DNA of 64,000 nt from positions 1 through 64,000 of the forward strand of contig NZ_FLLQ01000006.1 in assembly GCF_900088415.1 (NCBI RefSeq), in the 5' to 3' direction. The number at the start of each line of letters is the position of its first letter. Positions within the stretch are counted from its first letter, which is position 1. The notes below the pieces were generated by a model, which saw only the letters and a list, made by a program, of their open reading frames with translations, did no database searches and had not been told where the DNA came from. Below are positions 1 through 6,225 of the stretch, in pieces. This DNA is from Vibrio mediterranei (GTDB lineage: Bacteria; Pseudomonadota; Gammaproteobacteria; Enterobacterales; Vibrionaceae). The position numbers and the translations under genes are program-made.

Positions 1-200
1 GAGAATCAAGCAATCCCAATCGATGAATATCGATGTGTGAGGCAGTCTAACTATATGGCTACTAGAATATAAAAGGCATGACAGAATCGGCTGGTATTTA
101 TCCCGTCAGGTTCCCTCAGTAATGACATTAATCACTGGTCGCTTGGCACATTCTAGTCGCGACCGACCAGCGGGCATAAGATCGAATATGAGCTGCCGAC

Positions 201-515
201 CTAATTATCTTCGGAACCGCTCAACTTATTAATAAGCTCTTTCCTCTCCTCTTCACTCAATTTTGCAATCAAGCAAGCTAACTTGGCAGAGCTTTCTTCC
301 TCACAAAAGAAATAATTCAAAGGGACGCCAAGCTCGTCAGCAATGAGCTTTAGAGTCTGTATGTCAGGAGCGTGTTTGCCTTTCTCATACTGATTCATTC
401 TGGCACTTGCCGAACCCTCATCCATACCTATTCTCACTCCCAAGGATTTCTGGGAGAGTTTAGCTTTTTTACGCGCTTCTTTGAGTCGCGCTGGGATTGG
501 GTTAGTAAATGACAT
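201..515 (-). CDS. XRE-family transcriptional repressor
   Basis: A 104-residue DNA-binding protein. Residues about 10-65 form a Cro/C1-type helix-turn-helix: a basic first helix (RLKEARKKAKLSQ), a recognition region around GMDEGSASARMNQYEKG, and the closing DIQTLKLIADELGV segment. The acidic, Lys-rich tail (residues about 75-104) may serve dimerisation. It is transcribed away from the helicase module at 619, and the shared 103-base gap holds two matching palindromes. By analogy with other repressor-linked defence modules it probably represses both its own promoter and the rightward operon. The family call is firm; the target is inferred from position. Confidence 0.85.
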   Translation of the reverse strand: MSFTNPIPARLKEARKKAKLSQKSLGVRIGMDEGSASARMNQYEKGKHAPDIQTLKLIADELGVPLNYFFCEEESSAKLACLIAKLSEEERKELINKLSGSEDN

Positions 516-543
516 TTTCGGTTCATGTGTGAAAACCTACAGT

Positions 544-595
544 AACTAAGATTTTCTTAGTTTTATCGATTTCTGTATACTAAGCAATCCTTAGT
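544..595. promoter_or_regulatory. Tandem palindromic operators and rightward promoter of the helicase module
   Basis: Two copies of ACTAAG-N5-CTTAGT lie at 545-561 and 579-595, with centres 34 bases apart. The first extends to AACTAAG/CTTAGTT. An extended -10 box (TG before TATACT, 576-581) overlaps the second copy, and the expected -35 position falls in the first. A repressor bound at both would cover the promoter. The XRE protein encoded at 201-515 is the obvious candidate ligand (inference). Confidence 0.6.
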
Positions 596-618
596 TTTTT
601 GTTCTACAAGAGTTGTAA

Positions 619-1149
619 ATGAAACGTTCGACGAAAATCAGTGCGATTATGCACAAATTATTGATTGAAAAAGGTATGGATGGTTTTTCGGTTATTGAAC
701 TACGCGACGCCTCTCTTTCTGTTTGTGATCTTAGGAAGGTGCCTGATGAGGCAAGAAAAATACTCTACAGACAAATCCTTCGTTTTGTGAGTAACGGTTG
801 GCTTGAAAGTGAGGGAGAAGGACGAGATAAAAGATACTTTCAAACGGATTTGTTTCGCTCTCTTAATGTGAAACCCAAAGGAGAACGGAAGAATGCCTCC
901 TCTCCAGCTAAACCCACTTTAGATTACTCGGTATTGCGCCATGAGCGAAACCAGTACAAAGCTGAGTTAGAGATTGTTCTGGGTGAGATCGATGAGTACC
1001 AATCGCTCAATCGTCGTTTCCCTGAACTGGAACAGAGGCTCAATCCAATGTTGCAGCAAGCGAGAGATCGCTCAGCACATCTATTTGGTAGAGTTAACGT
1101 ACTAACCAACGTGATTAACATCATCTTTTCGGATGTTGCCGAATGTTGA
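619..1149 (+). CDS. Winged-helix/coiled-coil protein, partner of the helicase
   Basis: A 176-residue protein I cannot assign to a named family. The first 75 residues are helical and end in a segment (WLESEGEGRDKRYFQTDLF) that reads like the wing of a winged-helix DNA-binding fold. A Lys/Ser/Pro linker follows at about 85-100, then a long charged helix (about 105-165: ERNQYKAELEIVLGEIDEYQ and on) likely to form a coiled coil. Its stop overlaps the start of the helicase gene by 7 bases, so the two are translationally coupled and likely work together. It may recognise DNA and load or restrain the helicase; this is inference only. No strong Shine-Dalgarno site precedes the start. Confidence 0.75.
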   Translation: MKRSTKISAIMHKLLIEKGMDGFSVIELRDASLSVCDLRKVPDEARKILYRQILRFVSNGWLESEGEGRDKRYFQTDLFRSLNVKPKGERKNASSPAKPTLDYSVLRHERNQYKAELEIVLGEIDEYQSLNRRFPELEQRLNPMLQQARDRSAHLFGRVNVLTNVINIIFSDVAEC

Positions 1150-2522
1150 GGAAATGGCAGCAAGAATGCTCTGAAAGAGCGTTACAAAACTACAAAAACA
1201 TGCAACACCACTTTTTTTGCCAAGCCACTCCAGGAGCAGGGAAAACAGTATTGGCGGCACATATTGCTTCCAGATTGTTGAAGGATGACATGGTTGATCT
1301 TGTTTTGTGTTTTTCACCTTCGCTAACGGTATCAGATGCGATAAAAAGAACCTTTTCAGCAGTCCTCAATTGCACCTTTAATGGTGGGTTGGGTTCGATT
1401 GGGCAGTCGCTTACTTACCAATCTATTCAATTTATCAGCAAAGAGTTTTGGCAGACACTACGTAACTATCGAGTATTTGTTGTGTTTGATGAGATACACC
1501 ATTGCTCTGGCTCCGAGTATGAGAAAGCGAACGTTTGGGGACAACAGATCCTTACCAAGATTCAGGGGCTGGCTACCTATACATTAGCGCTTTCAGGTAC
1601 ACCTTGGCGTTCAGATGCATTACCGATAGTGATAGCGCGGTATAGCGACCCCGATGGGCAGATCTTGGTCGACTATCAATACACTCTCAAACAAGCCGTC
1701 GCTGACCATGTATGTAGAGCACCACGAATTGTACTCGTAGATAATGAACACTTGTCGATAACTAGCGACGGAAAAGAAGAATCGTTTTCATCGATTCTAG
1801 AGATGTTAAAGCAGACTAAAGCTCCTTATCGGAGCGTAATTCAAAATGAAGAAGCTATGGAATATCTGCTTGGACTTGGTTGTAGAAAGCTAGCGAAGAT
1901 ACGTACTCAAAATCAGAATGCCGGAGGGCTAGTCGTTGCTTCTTCTGTTCAACATGCCCAAGAGATTAAAAAGATACTTTTGCATAAGTATCAACAAACT
2001 GTTTCTATCGTGACCTACCGTCATGAGGCCCCTTTAGCTGAGATTGAACGTTTTCGGAAGAATAGTACTCAGTGGATAGTCAGTGTTGGGATGATTAGTG
2101 AGGGTACGGATATACCAAGGCTTCAAGTTTGTTGCCATATCAGCTCGATTAAGACAGAGCTCTACTTTAGGCAAGTGCTGGGGCGGATTCTACGAGTGAG
2201 TGATGCCTCGCACCAACAGGCTTGGTTATTCACGTTCGCAGAGCAAAGCTTGATAGAGTTTGCCGAGAGGATAGAACAAGATATTCCAGAATCTTGTATG
2301 TTCACTAAGGCAGGCCTTCCTGGAACTTTCGCAGCAAGTGAATCAGGACTAAAGGAAGTTGCTAAAGACCTCAATATTGGTCTCATAAGCAGCAATGTTG
2401 ACTTGAGATGGAATGGTGCTGCTGACCTTGGTAGTATGGTAAATGGTGCTGCTAGTCTCGCTTATGAGGTTAAGTTTAGCGGGTTCAAACAGCGCATCAT
2501 TTCAGCGTTTCAAACAGCTTAA
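1143..2522 (+). CDS. Superfamily 2 DEAD/DEAH-type helicase
   Basis: A 459-residue SF2 ATPase. Visible motifs: Walker A ATPGAGKT (28-35), motif II DEIH (116-119), motif III-like SGTPWR, motif V SEGTDIP, and motif VI QVLGRILR (344-351). Both RecA-like domains are therefore complete, but there is no extra nuclease or protease domain: only about 100 residues follow motif VI. The overall form resembles the COG1061/SSL2 helicases found in restriction and defence loci. It forms a two-gene unit with the winged-helix protein that overlaps its start. An anti-phage role is inferred from the island setting; a DNA-repair or plasmid-restriction role is equally possible. Confidence 0.85.
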   Translation: MLRKWQQECSERALQNYKNMQHHFFCQATPGAGKTVLAAHIASRLLKDDMVDLVLCFSPSLTVSDAIKRTFSAVLNCTFNGGLGSIGQSLTYQSIQFISKEFWQTLRNYRVFVVFDEIHHCSGSEYEKANVWGQQILTKIQGLATYTLALSGTPWRSDALPIVIARYSDPDGQILVDYQYTLKQAVADHVCRAPRIVLVDNEHLSITSDGKEESFSSILEMLKQTKAPYRSVIQNEEAMEYLLGLGCRKLAKIRTQNQNAGGLVVASSVQHAQEIKKILLHKYQQTVSIVTYRHEAPLAEIERFRKNSTQWIVSVGMISEGTDIPRLQVCCHISSIKTELYFRQVLGRILRVSDASHQQAWLFTFAEQSLIEFAERIEQDIPESCMFTKAGLPGTFAASESGLKEVAKDLNIGLISSNVDLRWNGAADLGSMVNGAASLAYEVKFSGFKQRIISAFQTA

Positions 2523-2722
2523 TAATGGATAAATGTGTGCTATTTAGTTTGCGCTTTATCGTTGAGACTCAAATGCAACCCGCTAATCGTCTTGTTAATA
2601 CAGTGTCCGAAAAGACATCACATCACGTGGTAGTAGTTTTCTTCCACCTTTGAGCGTAGTTAAAGTGTTGCTGATTCGAAGTTGTACACAATATACCTCA
2701 ACCAACAGTCAGCACACCAACC

Positions 2723-3007
2723 CTAATGATAAACCTGCTCCGTCTCCATCTTATGCACCCACTCGACGAAACGCACAGCTTCCTCCAAGACTGTAGTATC
2801 AAAGTTCACCGACAGATCCGTGTCAGCCATTGCAATCAAAAACAGAATGTCGAGATCAGAGAGCCCATTGACCAGGTGCCAATCTATTTCATCAGATTCG
2901 TACTTTTTGATAGCTTTTCGCAAAAGCGCAAAAAGCGGGGGGAGTTGTTGGTTCGAGACCAACTCCGCCGTATTGACCAGCGACAGTAGTAGTAGTTTCG
3001 TATACAT
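2723..3007 (-). CDS. Small acidic protein of unknown function
   Basis: A 94-residue product from ATG at 3007; a TTG at 3016 is an alternative three codons upstream. The N-terminus is hydrophobic (MYTKLLLLSLVNTAELV). The rest is acidic and helical (YESDEIDWHLVNGLSDLDIL, VLEEAVRFVEWVH) and has no motif I recognise. It is the only gene of the left half besides the XRE repressor that points left, and it stands alone between the helicase and the next orphan. The composition looks like a real folded protein rather than chance, but the ribosome-binding site is poor. It could be an immunity or inhibitor protein; there is no direct evidence. Confidence 0.5.
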   Translation of the reverse strand: MYTKLLLLSLVNTAELVSNQQLPPLFALLRKAIKKYESDEIDWHLVNGLSDLDILFLIAMADTDLSVNFDTTVLEEAVRFVEWVHKMETEQVYH

Positions 3008-3120
3008 GAGAACCAATCTATCAGGCTATCTAACAAAATTAGTTTGGAAAAAGTATGACCTTGTGTGACGTCGGCCAAGATTAGTAAACTGCTCCGCTCA
3101 GCATGGCTCTTCCGTGGCTA

Positions 3121-3149
3121 TTGGATTATAATTAAACTGTATATATAAC
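3121..3149 (+). promoter_or_regulatory. Sigma-70-like promoter for the gene at 3163
   Basis: TTGGAT (3121-3126), 17-base spacer, TATAAC (3144-3149). Transcription would start near 3156, only about 7 bases before the ATG at 3163, and no Shine-Dalgarno sequence is present. The transcript could therefore be nearly leaderless. Confidence 0.45.
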
Positions 3150-3162
3150 CAGTTTTAAGTGT

Positions 3163-3543
3163 ATGTATAAGTCAATTCACATAGTTAGATCCTATCGCGT
3201 CGACAGGATAAACGAACATGGACCGATTGGGCACAATCGACATAATGACGGAACGGTAGAAGCTTTGCTCAAGAACGGCAAAACGTTTGCCGTTCCCTTC
3301 GGTGGCTTTATTGAAGGTAGTAATTTAGTTGGCCTGAAAAGGGTAAAGCTACTCCATATCCGCTACCTCTGCGACGATGAACAGGCGCTAGTACCAAGTT
3401 ATCAGATACCGAAAAATCATTACATGGTTGGAGTTTTTCTTGAACGCAAGCTTTATGTCTTGCTTCTTGATGGTCAGCCAAAGCACTTTCTTGATAACAA
3501 CGCTGATTTTGACGGAAAGAACAATGTGGTTAGGTTGATATAA
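3163..3543 (+). CDS. Unrecognised island protein
   Basis: A 126-residue soluble protein with no motif I can name. It has no signal peptide or membrane segment. It is rich in beta-prone segments (KTFAVPFGGFIEG, MVGVFLERKLYVLLLDGQ), which suggests a small beta-barrel or SH3-like fold. Promoter-like boxes lie immediately upstream and leave almost no untranslated leader. The next gene starts 146 bases downstream on the same strand. Coding character (full-length frame, mixed composition) is good; the function is unknown. Confidence 0.55.
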   Translation: MYKSIHIVRSYRVDRINEHGPIGHNRHNDGTVEALLKNGKTFAVPFGGFIEGSNLVGLKRVKLLHIRYLCDDEQALVPSYQIPKNHYMVGVFLERKLYVLLLDGQPKHFLDNNADFDGKNNVVRLI

Positions 3544-3689
3544 GATGTCCAGTGTAGAACAGGTTTTCTCATGGTTGACTTGGTTTCTAGGGCAAACCTT
3601 ACGTTATGGCTAGTAACTCAGTGCGCCATAAATTTATTAGTCCACCATGGTATGTGATCATTAACATGCAGAAGCACTTTCTAAATTAA

Positions 3690-4184
3690 ATGATAAGGAT
3701 TCAAACTTCAGTGAATTTGAAAAAGCTCGATAAGTTGGGGGCGGATTATAATAACTTTGATCCTGGTATAGAACGTTCTGTTAGGTGCACATGGGCCCTA
3801 CATATGTATATACAACATGTGTTTCGTGCAAAGCTTTCAGATTCATTCGTTCAAGAGATCAACAGAGCTAATGAAACTTTGGGGGTCACAGTAAAGAGCA
3901 TTGATTTAAATGACTACAAACATGACTTTACGACATCAGAGACTCTCAATAAGTTGATTGAGGAAAGTGAATATCCAAAGTTCTTATGGATTTACGGTAT
4001 GGGTGCTTTAAGAAACTCCCGTTTTTCAGGTTGGTTACGTTCTAAGTTAGCCGTGAGAGCCACCAAAAACCTGAGAGTGGTTTTTGTTGCTGATTCTCAA
4101 GAGGATTATCGGGAAGTTTTTTGTGACCAGAGAGCTCGCTTTTATCAATCTACGATGCCACTTCACATACATACTAGTGACTAA
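3690..4184 (+). CDS. Unrecognised island protein
   Basis: A 164-residue protein without a recognised domain. The C-terminal half alternates hydrophobic strands and helices: YPKFLWIYGMGALRNSRFSG, then NLRVVFVADSQEDYREVF. This is the pattern of a Rossmann-like or toprim/PLD-like alpha-beta domain, though no catalytic signature is clear. No membrane segment is seen. It sits between two other accessory units on the same strand, with no strong Shine-Dalgarno site before the ATG. It may form a unit with the gene at 3163, but the 146-base gap makes this uncertain. Confidence 0.5.
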   Translation: MIRIQTSVNLKKLDKLGADYNNFDPGIERSVRCTWALHMYIQHVFRAKLSDSFVQEINRANETLGVTVKSIDLNDYKHDFTTSETLNKLIEESEYPKFLWIYGMGALRNSRFSGWLRSKLAVRATKNLRVVFVADSQEDYREVFCDQRARFYQSTMPLHIHTSD

Positions 4185-4361
4185 CACTGCACAGAAGCGA
4201 GACAGACCGAATTGATTGTTCCGAAAGCAAGGAAAGGGCTGACTCAGAGCCTTCACCGTCGATGATTTCTAACCAATCATTGCCCCATTATTAGCTTCAA
4301 CTCGGCTTTTTTTTCTTACAAATCAGCATAACTATTCATAGGCAATAATTCTTCGGAGATT

Positions 4362-4382
4362 AATTAGCTTTTTTAGCTAATT
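4362..4382. promoter_or_regulatory. Palindromic site upstream of the type III restriction operon
   Basis: Perfect inverted repeat AATTAGCT-TTTTT-AGCTAATT, 26 bases upstream of the first gene of the restriction operon. It is too AT-rich for a stable terminator and well placed for an operator. The small protein encoded at 4408 could be its ligand, but this is a guess. Confidence 0.4.
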
Positions 4383-4407
4383 TTGCTAAAGTGCTCCAGC
4401 GCGCACT

Positions 4408-4665
4408 ATGAATCATATTGAGTACATTATGGACAAAATGATTAGAGAAGAAATTAAGAAAGCACTTGCTTCAGCTCCACGGAACGGGTTTATGGCTGAG
4501 TTGCACTTACAGTCGATTAAATACGCTGATGAGCTTCAAGACATCACAGCAAAAGAGTTTTGCGAAGAGGTCGGCCTCAAGCCCAGCTATGGCACCGAAT
4601 TTAGCAAAATGAGAAACCTTACCGGACGATTGAAACACGCTGGCCTAGACGTAGACAAGATTTGA
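4408..4665 (+). CDS. Small leading gene of the type III restriction-modification operon
   Basis: An 85-residue product, with an alternative start at codon 8 (4429). It is helical; the middle portion (ITAKEFCEEVGLKPSYGTEF) resembles a helix-turn-helix, and the end (MRNLTGRLKHAGLDVDKI) is basic. It lies 9 bases before the methyltransferase gene, so it is in the same operon. Small genes of this kind sometimes act as controllers that delay nuclease expression. That role fits the palindrome just upstream but is not shown here. Confidence 0.65.
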   Translation: MNHIEYIMDKMIREEIKKALASAPRNGFMAELHLQSIKYADELQDITAKEFCEEVGLKPSYGTEFSKMRNLTGRLKHAGLDVDKI

Positions 4666-4674
4666 GGATCTAAG

Positions 4675-6210
4675 ATGCCCATTTTGAATTGGCTTAACAA
4701 AGACGAAGCAGTAACAACGTCTAAAAAATGCACCTACAGGCTACTGGAAGAAGTACCAGAACTTTCTTACGGTGATACCGATAATGAAAACTTGCTGATT
4801 CAAGGTGATAACCTTGAAGCTCTTAAAGCTTTGATCCCTCATTATGCAGGCAAAGTGAAATGTATATTTATTGACCCACCATACAACACTAAGAGTGCTT
4901 TTGAGTACTATGATGACAATTTAGAACATAGCAAGTGGTTATCAATGATATACCCGCGACTAGAATTGTTGCGGGAACTTTTGTCAGAAGATGGCAGTTT
5001 ATGGATCTCCATTGATGACAATGAATCACACTATTTGAAAGTTATTTGTGATGAAGTCTTTGGGAGGGCAAACTTTATATCAAACTCTGTTTGGCAAAAA
5101 AAATATGCTCCATCCAATGATGCTAAAACACTTAGTGAAGATCATGATCACATATTGGTTTATGCAAAGAATAAGAAAAATTGGGTTCCTAACAGGTTGA
5201 AGAGAAATGAGGAATCTAACAAGGCTTACAAGAATCCTGATAATGACCCTAGAGGGTTATGGCAATCTGATAATTATAAATGTAATAAAAACTCGGAAGA
5301 GCGTCCAAATTTATATTATCCAATAACAAACCCAAATACGGGTGAAGAAATATGGCCTTCGAAAACAGCAGTATGGAGATACAACAAAGATACTCATCTC
5401 GTTCATCAAAAAGAAGGTCTTATTTGGTGGGGCAAAGATGGAAAGAATAACACTCCTAGGTTTAAACGTTTTTTATCAACAATAGACAATACTTCTAGTC
5501 ATCAATCTATTTGGTTATGGCAAGATGTTGGTCATAACCAAGATGCAAAAAGAGAAGTACTAAAACTAAATCCTGACGCTCCATTTTCAACCCCTAAGCC
5601 CGAGAAGTTACTTGAGAGAATTATTCATATAGCAAGCCAGAAAGGCGATCTAGTATTGGATTCATTTGCTGGTTCCGGGACGACGGGGGCAACAGCTCAG
5701 AAAATGGGGCGGAGATGGATTATGGTTGAGATTGGTGATCATGCTAGAAGTCATATTGTCCCTAGATTGTGCAAAGTCACTGATGGAAAAGACAATATTG
5801 GAATAACAGAGGCTCGTCAGTGGCAAGGTGGAAGTGGCTTTCGATTTTACCAATTAGGTGAAGCTGTATTTGACGAATATGGTTGCCTCAATACCGATAT
5901 TAAGTTTCCAACATTAGCATCACATATCTGGTATTTGGAGACCAAAACACCACTCGGTAATAAAACGGATACCCCATTGCTGGGTGTTCATAACGATACC
6001 GCATACTACTTGCTCTATAACGGTATCTTAGGTGATCGCCGACCAGCAGGTGGCAATGTACTAACAAGCAAAGTACTCAACAACTTACCAGACATCGACA
6101 AACATGAACGCATCGTGATCTATGGTGAATCAAGCCGTTTAGGTGAGGCTCGCTTGAAACAAGCGAACATCACGTTCAAGCAGATCCCATACGACGTCGG
6201 CACTCTTTGA
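4675..6210 (+). CDS. mod: Type III restriction-modification DNA methyltransferase (Mod)
   Basis: A 511-residue adenine methyltransferase that modifies and recognises the target for the whole complex. Catalytic motif IV is DPPYNT (67-72). The AdoMet-binding motif I, DSFAGSGTTG (329-338), comes after it, so the order is that of the beta class typical of type III Mod subunits. The stretch between (about 130-300) is the expected target-recognition domain. By eye its DNA (about 5090-5560) is more AT-rich and less Vibrio-like in codon choice than both flanks, which suggests exchange of the specificity region. No simple-sequence repeat that could give phase variation was seen. The restriction subunit follows after 15 bases. 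Confidence 0.93.
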   Translation: MPILNWLNKDEAVTTSKKCTYRLLEEVPELSYGDTDNENLLIQGDNLEALKALIPHYAGKVKCIFIDPPYNTKSAFEYYDDNLEHSKWLSMIYPRLELLRELLSEDGSLWISIDDNESHYLKVICDEVFGRANFISNSVWQKKYAPSNDAKTLSEDHDHILVYAKNKKNWVPNRLKRNEESNKAYKNPDNDPRGLWQSDNYKCNKNSEERPNLYYPITNPNTGEEIWPSKTAVWRYNKDTHLVHQKEGLIWWGKDGKNNTPRFKRFLSTIDNTSSHQSIWLWQDVGHNQDAKREVLKLNPDAPFSTPKPEKLLERIIHIASQKGDLVLDSFAGSGTTGATAQKMGRRWIMVEIGDHARSHIVPRLCKVTDGKDNIGITEARQWQGGSGFRFYQLGEAVFDEYGCLNTDIKFPTLASHIWYLETKTPLGNKTDTPLLGVHNDTAYYLLYNGILGDRRPAGGNVLTSKVLNNLPDIDKHERIVIYGESSRLGEARLKQANITFKQIPYDVGTL

Positions 6211-6225
6211 TAAGGAACCCACAGA

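Noticed and set aside
1..72. Open frame from the left edge to a TAA at 70-72 that could be the end of a gene
   Set aside because: Only 23 codons are visible; too short to tell from chance and no motif is recognised.
131..175. GGTCGC...GCGACC inverted repeat near the left edge as a terminator for the XRE gene
   Set aside because: The arms are short, the loop is long and there is no T-run on the minus strand.
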